Program-made: the position numbers and the translations under genes
Assembly: GCA_004357505.1 (NCBI GenBank)
Contig: SMWC01000144.1
Location: 1-20,714 of the forward strand
Source: Gammaproteobacteria bacterium
GTDB taxonomy: Bacteria > Pseudomonadota > Gammaproteobacteria > Steroidobacterales > Rariloculaceae
Direction: 5' to 3'
DNA length: 20,714 nt
The notes under the pieces: model-generated
Seen by the model: only the letters and a program-made list of their open reading frames with translations
Told to the model about the DNA's origin: nothing
Database searches by the model: none
In this document: positions 8,018-15,584 of the stretch, piece after piece
Position numbering within the stretch: position 1 is the stretch's first letter
Layout of the letters: every line of letters begins with the position of its first letter

Positions 8018-10839
8018 ACGGTGCCACCGTGTTGACCATCATTTCGATGGCTGCGCTATGGCCTCCCTGGCCGTTCGGCCGCGACGCCGACCGTGCCGAG
8101 GATAACGTGCAGACGATACGGGCTCTGGCGTCACAGACCGTGGAGGTTGATACGAGTGCGACCATCGTCGGCAGTCAGGAGAAGGCCATCGAGAGTTATC
8201 AGCTATTTCTTAGCCTTGCGTCGATCGATCCTGAGCTGCAAACGGAGGGTATGCGCCGCCTTGCAGATCTCCAGCTGGAGTCGACGGAGATCGAACAACT
8301 GACCCAGAACTTACAAGCGCTAGGTAGCGATTTCGATGATGCTGTACATCTTTATGAGCAGCTGCTCAAATCCTACCCGGACTACCGCAAGAACGACCTC
8401 GTCCTTTACCAGCTGGCTCGTGCTTACGAAATCAACGGCCAGACGGACGAGACGCTGAGTACTCTTAACCGGCTCGTTGCTGAGTATCCGCTGACACCGC
8501 ATCTGGAAGAAGCCCATTTTCGCCGCGGTGAGACGCTCTTCGTACAACAGCGCTACGGCGAGGCAGAGAAAGCTTATGCGCAGGTACTCGCTAGCGGCGG
8601 CGCACAGTTCCGTGAACAGTCTCTATACAAACACGGCTGGTCACTCTTCAAGCAGCAACGGCATGAGGAGAGCCTCGACTCTTTCTTTGCACTGTTGGAC
8701 GATAAGTTTGTCTCTGAGGCAACCACGCCGGTGGCGGACCCGGCAGTCATTTATGCGGCGATGGGCCGGGCTGAACAGGAACTTCTAGCGGATACGCTGC
8801 GGGTTCTATCGATCAGCTTTTCCTTCCTGGGAGGGCCGCAGTCCATCAGCGATTACTTCGAAGCCATGGGCACGCGTGCGTACGCCTACATCGTCTATTC
8901 GACGGTAGGTAAGTTCTATCTGGAGCATGAGCGTTACCAGGATACTGCGGCCGCCTATCAGGCATTCATCGACCTGGATCCTTACCACGACAAGGCGCCG
9001 TTGATGCAGGCCGAGGCAATCGACGCCTACCAACAGGGGGGTTTTGCCAACCTCGTACTGATAGCCAAGCAGGACTTTGTCGAGCGTTACGGTGCCGGCA
9101 GCCCGTATTGGCAAATGCACACGTATGAGCAGCAGAGCGAGGTTGTCGCGCAATTAAAAATTAACCTTGGTGAGTTAGCGGCTCATCACCACGCCGAGGC
9201 CCAACGGCTAGGCGACACCACGCATTACCATACCGCAGCTCACTGGTACCAAACTTATCTGGAGTCCTTTCCGAACGATACGGATGTTGCAAACACCCGG
9301 TTTTTATTTGCTGAGGTGTTATATGAAAGCGGCAACTATCATAACGCCGCCCTCGAGTATGAACGAACCGCGTACGATTATCCGTTGTATGGGCGCGGCG
9401 CTGAAGCCGGCTATGCCGCATTACTCGCCTACGCGAATTACGAGGAAACGCTTGCGGATGCAGAACAACTGGCCTGGCATCGTCAGGGAATAGAGAGTGC
9501 GCTGCGGTTTGCGGCGAACTTTCCGGGTCACGAACAGGCGGCTCCAGTTCTGACCGACGTCGCAGAGAAGTTATTCGCATTGAACGAATTCGGATGGGCG
9601 CGAGATGTCGGTTGGCAGTTGCTGCACAGGGAGCCGCCGGCGGAGTCGACACTGCGGCGTACTGCCTGGACCGTCGTGGCGCACGCCGAGTTCGACCAAG
9701 AGAACTTCGCCGCAGCGGAAGCGGCCTATCTTCAGCTGCTCGCGTTGACGCCGGCAGACGACGCGACACGTCCTGAACTCACGGAGCGATTCGCGTCGTC
9801 CATTTATCGGCAGGGCGAGCAGGCCCAGATCAGAGCGGAGTATGCCAATGCCGTTGGGCACTTTCTCAGAATAGCCGAGCTCGCGCCGGGCTCGGAGATC
9901 GCCGCGATAGCACAATACGATGCTGCCGCCGGACTCATTCAACTCGAGGACTGGAGCAGTGCGGCGTCCGTGCTCGTTGAATTTCGCCGCGACTATCCGC
10001 AGCACGAGCTGGTTTCGGAGGTTACCGCCAAGCTTGCGGTCGCTTACTTGACGTTAGGGAATAATGTCGGTGCGGCCAACGAGTTCGAGCGCATCGCCGC
10101 AGGCGATGACGAGCCCCAAGTTCGGCGTGAGGCGCTATGGCAGGCTGGAGAACTCTACGCGGAGGCTGGACAGGACACGGTTGCTGCTGCGACCTTCGCC
10201 CGCTATGTGGAGCGCTATCCCGATCCGCTTGCCGAAGCTGTGGAGGTGCAGCAAAAACTGGTCGAGCTCGCCGAAAGAGCGGGCGACTATCCAGCCAGAA
10301 TGAGCTGGCTCGCGGCCATCGTTGCGGCCGATCGCAGTGCCGGAGATTCGCGCACCGAGAGAATGCGCTATCTCGCGGCCCATGCGGCACTCGAGTTGGG
10401 CGCGCCGTCTCGCGACGCCTTTAACGCGGTGCGTCTGGTCATTCCCCTGCAAGACAGTTTGACGCTGAAAAAAGAGCGGATGGAAGACGCGTTGAGTGCG
10501 TACGGCGTTGCGGCCGACTACGGCGTCGCGGAAGTCACTACGGCCGTAACGTTCGAGATCGCGAATCTCTACCACAGCTTGAGTCGAGATTTATTCGACT
10601 CCGAACGCCCGACGGATCTGACGTCGCTCGAGCTGGCCCAATACGACATCCTGCTGGAGGAACAGGCATATCCGTTCGAAGAACAAGCCATTGACCTTCA
10701 CGAGATGAACGCCGCTCGAACGGCTCAAGGCATCTACGACGAATGGGTGAAGAAGAGCCTAGGAGCACTGGCGGTGTTGTACCCGGTGCGCTATGCGAAA
10801 CATGAAGAGGGAGAGCAATTTGTTTCGGCGATTTGGTAA
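8014..10839 (+). CDS. Very large TPR-repeat protein of the envelope motor locus
   Basis: This 941-aa protein is almost entirely tetratricopeptide-type repeats. Clear units include LVLYQLARAYEINGQTDETL, AHFRRGETLFVQQRYGEAEK, SLYKHGWSLFKQQRHEESL, TRFLFAEVLYESGNYHNAA, AAIAQYDAAAGLIQLEDWSS and ALWQAGELYAEAGQDTVAAA. The recurring Tyr-Pro ends of repeats (KSYPDY, AEYPLT, RDYPQH, ERYPDP) resemble outer-membrane-lipoprotein TPRs such as BamD and CpoB/YbgF. ATG at 8014 has a GGAGG ribosome site seven bases upstream and overlaps the previous stop. The N-terminus (ATVLTIISMAALW) is hydrophobic but has no basic residue before it, which is unusual for a signal peptide. Known role of such proteins: protein-protein scaffolds. 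It resembles the large TPR proteins of Glt machineries; specific orthology is not established. Confidence 0.88.
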   Translation: MNGATVLTIISMAALWPPWPFGRDADRAEDNVQTIRALASQTVEVDTSATIVGSQEKAIESYQLFLSLASIDPELQTEGMRRLADLQLESTEIEQLTQNLQALGSDFDDAVHLYEQLLKSYPDYRKNDLVLYQLARAYEINGQTDETLSTLNRLVAEYPLTPHLEEAHFRRGETLFVQQRYGEAEKAYAQVLASGGAQFREQSLYKHGWSLFKQQRHEESLDSFFALLDDKFVSEATTPVADPAVIYAAMGRAEQELLADTLRVLSISFSFLGGPQSISDYFEAMGTRAYAYIVYSTVGKFYLEHERYQDTAAAYQAFIDLDPYHDKAPLMQAEAIDAYQQGGFANLVLIAKQDFVERYGAGSPYWQMHTYEQQSEVVAQLKINLGELAAHHHAEAQRLGDTTHYHTAAHWYQTYLESFPNDTDVANTRFLFAEVLYESGNYHNAALEYERTAYDYPLYGRGAEAGYAALLAYANYEETLADAEQLAWHRQGIESALRFAANFPGHEQAAPVLTDVAEKLFALNEFGWARDVGWQLLHREPPAESTLRRTAWTVVAHAEFDQENFAAAEAAYLQLLALTPADDATRPELTERFASSIYRQGEQAQIRAEYANAVGHFLRIAELAPGSEIAAIAQYDAAAGLIQLEDWSSAASVLVEFRRDYPQHELVSEVTAKLAVAYLTLGNNVGAANEFERIAAGDDEPQVRREALWQAGELYAEAGQDTVAAATFARYVERYPDPLAEAVEVQQKLVELAERAGDYPARMSWLAAIVAADRSAGDSRTERMRYLAAHAALELGAPSRDAFNAVRLVIPLQDSLTLKKERMEDALSAYGVAADYGVAEVTTAVTFEIANLYHSLSRDLFDSERPTDLTSLELAQYDILLEEQAYPFEEQAIDLHEMNAARTAQGIYDEWVKKSLGALAVLYPVRYAKHEEGEQFVSAIW

Positions 10840-11488
10840 CTCAGCCCGCATATCGCAGCAGGCGACCTTCGCCGCGGCATTCATCGCGTTCATCCTGCTG
10901 TTGCAAGGCTGTGGAACATCCGGTTCGCCGCTGTCCGGGACAGCAACTCGTCGCGTACATGCGACGAAATCTGTTCCCGAGTTCGCTATGGTCGCTTATG
11001 AGCGCGCACTCGCCGCCATGGCGAGCGGCGCTGTAACCGAGGCGGAGCTCGAGTTAGAGCATCTCATACTCGAGTATCCGAGCTACGCTGGCCCGTACGT
11101 GAATCTGGCGATACTGTACCGGGGTAGTGGGCGCGCGGAGGATGCTGTGGAGGTATTGGGTCGCGCGCTGGCCTTGGAGCCGAACCACCCGGCTGCAAAC
11201 AATCAGCTAGGCATCCTGTTAAGAGCGCAAGGCCAGTTCGAAAATGCTGAGGCGGCCTATCAACTGGCGATCACCGCGGACCCGGAGTACGCACTCGCTT
11301 ACTACAACCTCGGCATCTTGCTGGATCTTTACCTGCACCGGCCCGCTGACGCGCTACATAATTACCTACGCTATCAGGATTTGGCGTCCATGCCGAATGC
11401 TTCGGTTGCGAATTGGATCATCGATCTGAGACGCCGTCTCGGCATAACCGACAATACGCCACGCGTGGCGCAGGAGATCGCGCCATGA
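10793..11488 (+). CDS. TPR-repeat lipoprotein
   Basis: This protein of about 231 aa has a lipoprotein signal: a basic N-region, the hydrophobic stretch TFAAAFIAFILLLQ, and a GC pair giving the acylated Cys (residue 40 from the ATG). Three to four TPR units follow from about residue 65 (EFAMVAYERALAAMASGAVT, YVNLAILYRGSGRAEDAVEV, ANNQLGILLRAQGQFENAEA, AYYNLGILLDLYLHRPADAL). It probably sits on the outer membrane facing the periplasm, like AglT-type lipoproteins. The start is uncertain. ATG at 10793 or 10802 lacks a ribosome site, while TTG at 10820 has GGAG six bases upstream and gives a shorter, more typical signal. Either way it overlaps the 941-aa gene and is coupled to it. Confidence 0.88.
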   Translation: MRNMKRESNLFRRFGNSARISQQATFAAAFIAFILLLQGCGTSGSPLSGTATRRVHATKSVPEFAMVAYERALAAMASGAVTEAELELEHLILEYPSYAGPYVNLAILYRGSGRAEDAVEVLGRALALEPNHPAANNQLGILLRAQGQFENAEAAYQLAITADPEYALAYYNLGILLDLYLHRPADALHNYLRYQDLASMPNASVANWIIDLRRRLGITDNTPRVAQEIAP

Positions 11489-11910
11489 ACAAACGCAGTG
11501 CTACACGGCTTCGACTCTTGGCTTTACTCGGTGTGGGCGGGCTGGTTTCAGGCCCGGGCGGCTGGGCGCAAGATAATGCTGTGCCTGCCACGCCGCTCGC
11601 CGAGGTTGCGGACCTTGAGCCGGCCGTCGACGTGGGTGAGTACGCTACAGCACCGCGAACTCAGCCGTCCCCAGGCAGGCCGGGCCGCGTGATGGACACG
11701 CTCTATCTGGGAACCACTTCCGTTACCGGTAGTCAGGAACTGCCTAAGATTCTGTATATCGTGCCCTGGAAAAGATCGGATCTTGGGGATTTAGTGGGTC
11801 GGCCGGTCAATACCTTACTCGATGAGGTGCTAGCGCCCGTTGATCCTGAGGTGTTTCAGAGACATCTGGAGTATTACGACGCCCTCTTTACGGACGGCGA
11901 AAAGGAGTAA
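11485..11910 (+). CDS. Small exported protein of unknown function in the motor locus
   Basis: This 141-aa protein starts at ATG 11485, which overlaps the previous TGA (ATGA) and follows an AGGAG site by eight bases. The frame extends upstream to 11413, but that would run through the end of the TPR lipoprotein gene. It has a signal peptide (LRLLALLGVGGLVSGPGGWA, cleavage near AQD). A Pro/Ala/Glu-rich linker of about 40 residues follows. The compact C-terminal part (residues about 70-135) has features likely to be conserved: DTLYLGTTSVTGSQELPK, ILYIVPWKRSDLGDL, GRPVNTLLDEVLAPVDP and a Tyr/Phe-rich end. I do not recognise a named family. Its place directly before the TolQ-like gene suggests a periplasmic partner of the motor or of the TPR scaffold. 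Confidence 0.75.
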   Translation: MNKRSATRLRLLALLGVGGLVSGPGGWAQDNAVPATPLAEVADLEPAVDVGEYATAPRTQPSPGRPGRVMDTLYLGTTSVTGSQELPKILYIVPWKRSDLGDLVGRPVNTLLDEVLAPVDPEVFQRHLEYYDALFTDGEKE

Positions 11911-11915
11911 ATGCA

Positions 11916-12575
11916 ATGGAACTGTATTCGAGTACCGTAGGGTTTTTTCAAGAGGGGGGCATATTCATGTACCCCATCGTTCTGGTGCTCGCGCTGGGGT
12001 TATCCATCTCGATCGAACGATGGTTGTACCTGACCATGACCAAGACAAAAAACAAAGCGGTGTGGAGCAAAATTACGCCGCACTTAAAGTCCGGCAATTT
12101 TGCAGGCGCAGCACAAATCACCAGTAAGTCGAAGGCTGCAATTGCGTTGATCTTGACCTATGGCCTGACTCGGGTCCGTTCAGCACGCCGTCGCGAGGAT
12201 ATCGAGAAGGCTATGGAAGAGAGCCTCATGGAAGTCATGCCCCGGCTTGAGAAGCGCACGCACTACCTGGCGACATTCGCGAATATAGCCACATTGCTCG
12301 GTCTCCTAGGCACGATCATCGGCCTGATCCGCGCATTCACGGCCGTCTCCAACGCAAACCCTGCCGAAAAGGCGGACCTCTTATCTGCGAGCATCTCTGT
12401 TGCGATGAACACCACAGCCTTCGGTCTGATGGTGGCGATTCCGCTACTCCTGGCGCACACCCTGCTACAAACGAAGACGACAGAAATCGTAGATAGTCTC
12501 GAGATGGTGTCGGTGAAATTTCTGAATGCGATTGCCGAGCATTCGGAGGCCAGGACCGCTCAGCGCGCGACATAA
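11916..12575 (+). CDS. TolQ/ExbB/MotA-type proton-channel subunit (AglR-like)
   Basis: This 219-aa protein is an integral membrane ion-channel subunit that uses the proton gradient to move a partner protein. Three helices are visible: residues about 17-35 (IFMYPIVLVLALGLSISIERW), 117-141 and 158-181. A cytoplasmic domain lies between the first two. Family hallmarks are the EKRTHYLATFANIATLLGLL stretch, GTIIGLIRAF, and SVAMNTTAFGLMVAIPLLLA, which contains the pore-lining threonine region. ATG at 11916 has AAGGAG eight bases upstream. Two TolR/ExbD-type genes follow immediately. One TolQ-like plus two TolR-like subunits is the same set as AglR with AglQ and AglS in Myxococcus xanthus, as opposed to the usual one-to-one Exb/Tol gene set. 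Family call is firm; the AglR parallel is from context. Confidence 0.93.
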   Translation: MELYSSTVGFFQEGGIFMYPIVLVLALGLSISIERWLYLTMTKTKNKAVWSKITPHLKSGNFAGAAQITSKSKAAIALILTYGLTRVRSARRREDIEKAMEESLMEVMPRLEKRTHYLATFANIATLLGLLGTIIGLIRAFTAVSNANPAEKADLLSASISVAMNTTAFGLMVAIPLLLAHTLLQTKTTEIVDSLEMVSVKFLNAIAEHSEARTAQRAT

Positions 12576-12578
12576 GTC

Positions 12579-13085
12579 ATGCGCCATCGTCGCTCACGCA
12601 GTCACCGCGACCGACACGCGGTAGAACTCAACATCACGGCATTTATGAACCTGATGGTGATTCTTGTGCCGTTCCTGCTCATCACGGCAGTATTTTCCCA
12701 GGTTGCGATTCTCGAGCTGAACTTACCGACCTCGCCGGCAGAGAGTGAAGAATCGCCAAACCCGGAGCTTCATCTGGAGATCGTTGTTCGCGAAGCATCG
12801 ATTGATGTCGGTGATCGTGCCACGGGCGTACTGACGCGAATCGACAACACTGCCGATGGCTACAATCTTGTCGAGCTTCGCAACTACCTTAAACAGGTGA
12901 AACTAGTATTCCCCGACAAGATTGATGCGACGCTGCTGCTGGAACCGGACATCTCCTACCAGGTGCTCGTTGATGTCATGGACACCGTGCGTGTCTACGA
13001 GCGCCGCGACCCGGAACGACAGACGGTGGCGAAGCTAGAGCTGTTTCCTGAAATTGCGATCGGCGACGCGCCGCTGTTGAACTAG
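12579..13085 (+). CDS. TolR/ExbD-type protein 1, with Asn in place of the channel Asp
   Basis: This 168-aa protein has the ExbD/TolR plan: a basic cytoplasmic N-terminus, one membrane helix (residues about 22-40), and a periplasmic domain. In ExbD and TolR the helix begins with a motif of the form N-V-T-P-hydrophobic-hydrophobic-Asp. Here the same place reads NITAFMNLMVILVPF, so Asn24 replaces the proton-carrying Asp. The codon is clearly AAC. The periplasmic part has the strand-rich pattern LHLEIVVREASIDVGD and a longer insert than canonical ExbD. The start (ATG 12579) lies three bases after the TolQ-like stop and has no obvious ribosome site, so it may depend on coupling. It probably forms a heterodimer with the next protein. 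Confidence 0.88.
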   Translation: MRHRRSRSHRDRHAVELNITAFMNLMVILVPFLLITAVFSQVAILELNLPTSPAESEESPNPELHLEIVVREASIDVGDRATGVLTRIDNTADGYNLVELRNYLKQVKLVFPDKIDATLLLEPDISYQVLVDVMDTVRVYERRDPERQTVAKLELFPEIAIGDAPLLN

Positions 13086-13097
13086 AGGGCCAGGCGA

Positions 13098-13631
13098 ATG
13101 GGTTTCATGGGACGAGCAGCTCGGATGGAGCGTCACCATCAGCGGCACCAGCGTAACGTCACGCTCAATCTCGTGGCGCTGATGGATATCTTTACCATCT
13201 TGGTGTTTTTCCTGCTCGTAAACTCCGGTGAAGTGCAGACACTGCCGAACGCGAAGGATCTATCGCTGCCCGAATCGGTCGCTGAGCAGCGGGCTCGTGA
13301 GTCAGTGGTCGTAGTGGTGACGGAGCAGGATCTGCTGGTCCAGGGACGCGTCGTCGCCAGCGTCCCCGAGGTCATGGAGCGGGAGGAGATCATCATCCCG
13401 GAGCTGATGACGGCACTGCAGCGTCAGACGGATCGCACGCTGCGCCAGGACACCCGGAACGACATCGCTAACCGGGAGGTCACCATCATGGCTAACAAAG
13501 AGATCCCCTATTGGCTGTTGAAGCGAATCATGGCGACCTGCACGGCTGCGGAATACGGACGACTGTCGTTGGCGGTGCTGCAGAGATCCTCGGCAATCCA
13601 ACTCGCGACGCTGGCGGACTCCGGCGCCTAG
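13098..13631 (+). CDS. TolR/ExbD-type protein 2, with the conserved membrane Asp
   Basis: This 177-aa protein has the same plan as its neighbour: an Arg/His-rich N-terminus, one membrane helix (residues about 27-43, LNLVALMDIFTILVFFLLV), and a periplasmic domain. Asp30 sits in the position of the essential Asp of ExbD, TolR and AglQ. The periplasmic domain has ESVVVVVTEQDLLVQGRVVA followed by helix and strand elements typical of the family, and VTIMANKEIPYWLLKRIMAT near the end. The start at 13098 follows an AGGCG site; ATG at 13107 is an alternative. It is the only one of the two TolR-like proteins able to carry a proton through this residue, so it probably provides the drive. It may correspond to AglQ by logic, not by proven orthology. 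Confidence 0.9.
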   Translation: MGFMGRAARMERHHQRHQRNVTLNLVALMDIFTILVFFLLVNSGEVQTLPNAKDLSLPESVAEQRARESVVVVVTEQDLLVQGRVVASVPEVMEREEIIIPELMTALQRQTDRTLRQDTRNDIANREVTIMANKEIPYWLLKRIMATCTAAEYGRLSLAVLQRSSAIQLATLADSGA

Positions 13632-13641
13632 AGGCTCATCG

Positions 13642-14595
13642 ATGGAGATGGCACTGCTACCGTATCGGATCTACGAGTTGCCCTGGGCAACGGGATGGGA
13701 GCAGGATCAGCGGTTTCTGCGTATTCAGAAGCGCTCGCTCGGTGTGGTGCTGATCTTAAGTCTCGTGTTGAGTGTTCTACCGCTACCCGAGCTCGACCCC
13801 GCAGAATTTCAGGAGATTCCGGCGCGGTTCGCGAAGCTCGTGTTAGAGCGCCAGGTGCCGCTGCCGGTCGTGGTCCAAGAGGATCGCGAGCGGGCGCCCG
13901 AGCCCGAGTCTGAGCCGCTCGTCGAGCAGCAACAGGCGCCTGAACTCATTCCGGAACCGCCACCGGACCGCGTCGAGTTGACCCAAAGAGCGCGGCGGCG
14001 GGCCAGCGTCGCCGGACTTTTGCCGTTTGCCGCGGAGCTGGCATCACTCAGAGATAATGCGGCGCTGCGTAACCTGGCCGAAACTGACATCATGAACGCG
14101 CCTGCGAGCGCGGCACCAACGACCGACCGCTCGCTGGTTACTTCCGCGGCCACCCGTACCAGCGGTGGCATCAATACCGATTCGTTCAGTCGTGATACGG
14201 GCGGCGGCGGACTCGAAGCGCGGACGACGACGCGGATCGCGAGTCCGATCGAGGGCATCGGTCCGGCCGGTGGATCTGCCTCCCGTACCGGCGCTAGCAA
14301 TCGCGCATCTCGCAGCCGCGAGGAAATCGAAGTGGTCTTCGATCGAAATAAAGGCGCCATCTTCGCACTCTACAACCGGGCGCTGCGGCAGAATCCGGCA
14401 CTGCAAGGCAAACTCGTGCTCAGACTGACAATCGAGCCCGATGGTACCGTCAGCTCCTGCGATGTCATCTCATCGGAGCTCGGCGATCTCGAGCTCGAGC
14501 AGAAGCTAGCGCAGAGAGTGCTGCTATTTCAATTCGAGCCGAAGGATGTCGAAGTGATGACGACGACCAAGCCCATCGAATTTTTCCCGGCTTAG
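13642..14595 (+). CDS. TonB-like energy transducer with AgmX/PglI-type C-terminal domain
   Basis: This 317-aa protein has a cytoplasmic N-terminus of about 32 residues, one membrane helix (about 33-49), and a Pro/Glu-rich spacer (about 72-108, containing PEPESEP and PEPPPDR). Then come a low-complexity Ala/Arg/Ser/Gly/Thr linker (about 110-222) and a C-terminal domain (about 225-317). That domain reads EEIEVVFDRNKGAIFALYNR, ALRQNPALQGKLVLRLTIEP, DGTVSSCDVISSELG and LLFQFEP, the pattern of the AgmX/PglI C-terminal (TonB-like) domain found in Myxococcus Glt proteins. Role: transmit motion of the membrane motor across the periplasm to outer-membrane parts. ATG at 13642 follows GAGG by seven bases. 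It is the last gene of the unit; the next gene is convergent. Confidence 0.88.
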   Translation: MEMALLPYRIYELPWATGWEQDQRFLRIQKRSLGVVLILSLVLSVLPLPELDPAEFQEIPARFAKLVLERQVPLPVVVQEDRERAPEPESEPLVEQQQAPELIPEPPPDRVELTQRARRRASVAGLLPFAAELASLRDNAALRNLAETDIMNAPASAAPTTDRSLVTSAATRTSGGINTDSFSRDTGGGGLEARTTTRIASPIEGIGPAGGSASRTGASNRASRSREEIEVVFDRNKGAIFALYNRALRQNPALQGKLVLRLTIEPDGTVSSCDVISSELGDLELEQKLAQRVLLFQFEPKDVEVMTTTKPIEFFPA

Positions 14596-14672
14596 TTGAT
14601 GTCTACGGATACACTGAGTAGACGGCAGCCCTCAGCGCAGTGCTAGGAGCGGCCGTTACGCTGCGAAGCGAA

Positions 14673-15584
14673 TCAGCCAAGCTCGCTGCAGGACGAGCCG
14701 AACGCGAAGCAGCTGTAGCAGCGGTGATGCCGCATCATGATCCGCTTCGCCAAACTCTCCGCGAGCGTACCCCCTAAGTCATAAGACTCGTCATCATCCA
14801 CTAGCGTACAGGCGTAGACTCGCATACGGCCCTGCTTCTTGATGACCATCTTCGAGAACGAACACATGAACGCGTGACGCGTTTCTTCCGTGTGATAGGT
14901 CGTCATGCAGTTCTCGGTGATATCCGGGACAGTAGAATGGCTGCCCGGCGTCAGAAAGTCCGGGAACGCGACGATCATCGTATTCTCAGGCAACCGGTGC
15001 TGGCGGAGCAGCTGGCGGTACTCGGCAGTGACAGCGTTGTTGTCTTCGTCAGCATCCATTTGTCGCGCAAGGGAAATTTTGAAGCCGCGTTGATGCAGCT
15101 CGCGTAAGCTTTGCCAGGACTTGTTAAAACTACCGCTACCACGAGCTGAATCATGTCGCGTCTCATCGGGATAGTCGATACTGACGCGAAACGCGACGGG
15201 ATGGAGTTGTTCGGCGAGCGTTTCGATCTGCCGCAGCCGCTTCAGCAACGGGTCGGTGCCATTCGTCAACACGAGACAGGGCTTCCGTGCCGACGCGTAA
15301 CGCAGGATATTGATGAAGTCTTTGACGATAAACGGCTCGCCGCCGGTGAAGGAGAATTGCTCAACGCCGAGGGCGACGGCTTCGTCGAGCAGGGGTTGGG
15401 CGTCCTGCAGCGTGATCCGGTCGAGGCGATTATCCCCCGGCTTCGAGCCCTCAAGACAGAATGGGCAGGCGAGATTACAGGCCGTGCCCGTGTGGAACCA
15501 CAGTTCCCGCAGCGGTCCGGGATCGATATAACCTCGTCGCTTCGCGTCGGGAGTGAAGTTGAGCGGGTCGAGTTTTGCGCTCAT
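14673..15584 (-). CDS. Radical SAM protein with SPASM-like C-terminal cysteine cluster
   Basis: This 303-aa protein has the radical SAM motif Cys36-x3-Cys40-x2-Cys43 (ACNLACPFC), which binds a [4Fe-4S] cluster and splits S-adenosylmethionine. The GGEP motif is at 81-84 (FSFTGGEPF). Further conserved-looking elements are LVLTNGTDP and FRVSIDYPDETRHDSARGSG. The last 80 residues hold six cysteines (226, 241, 259, 289, 292, 299), suggesting one or more auxiliary iron-sulfur clusters. ATG at 15584 overlaps the glycosyltransferase stop by ATGA and has an AAGGA/GGGA site. It does not look like ArsS, the usual arsenosugar radical SAM enzyme. Its substrate is unknown, but as the last gene of this five-gene unit it may modify the sugar product or a peptide. 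Confidence 0.85.
   Translation of the reverse strand: MSAKLDPLNFTPDAKRRGYIDPGPLRELWFHTGTACNLACPFCLEGSKPGDNRLDRITLQDAQPLLDEAVALGVEQFSFTGGEPFIVKDFINILRYASARKPCLVLTNGTDPLLKRLRQIETLAEQLHPVAFRVSIDYPDETRHDSARGSGSFNKSWQSLRELHQRGFKISLARQMDADEDNNAVTAEYRQLLRQHRLPENTMIVAFPDFLTPGSHSTVPDITENCMTTYHTEETRHAFMCSFSKMVIKKQGRMRVYACTLVDDDESYDLGGTLAESLAKRIMMRHHRCYSCFAFGSSCSELG

Noticed and set aside
9161..9769. Minus-strand 202-codon open frame opposite the large TPR gene
   Set aside because: It is very Arg/Pro rich, as expected from an antisense shadow of GC-rich TPR codons, and lies wholly inside a confident gene.
13809..14360. Minus-strand 183-codon open frame opposite the TonB-like gene
   Set aside because: It is Ser/Arg/Gly low complexity mirroring the linker of the TonB-like gene, with no domain or ribosome site.
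11916..14595. Ordinary ExbB-ExbD-TonB iron-uptake or Tol-Pal system
   Set aside because: There are two distinct TolR-like genes, no TonB-dependent receptor, no TolA/TolB/Pal, and the C-terminal domain is AgmX-like with TPR scaffold genes upstream.
14596..14672. Bidirectional terminator between the convergent motor and radical SAM genes
   Set aside because: Only a weak 5-bp stem with a long loop and no T-tract can be formed, so no terminator is claimed.
14673..15584. Annotation as arsenosugar radical SAM enzyme ArsS
   Set aside because: The motif context and C-terminal cysteine pattern do not look like ArsS, although the neighbours are arsenosugar-type genes.
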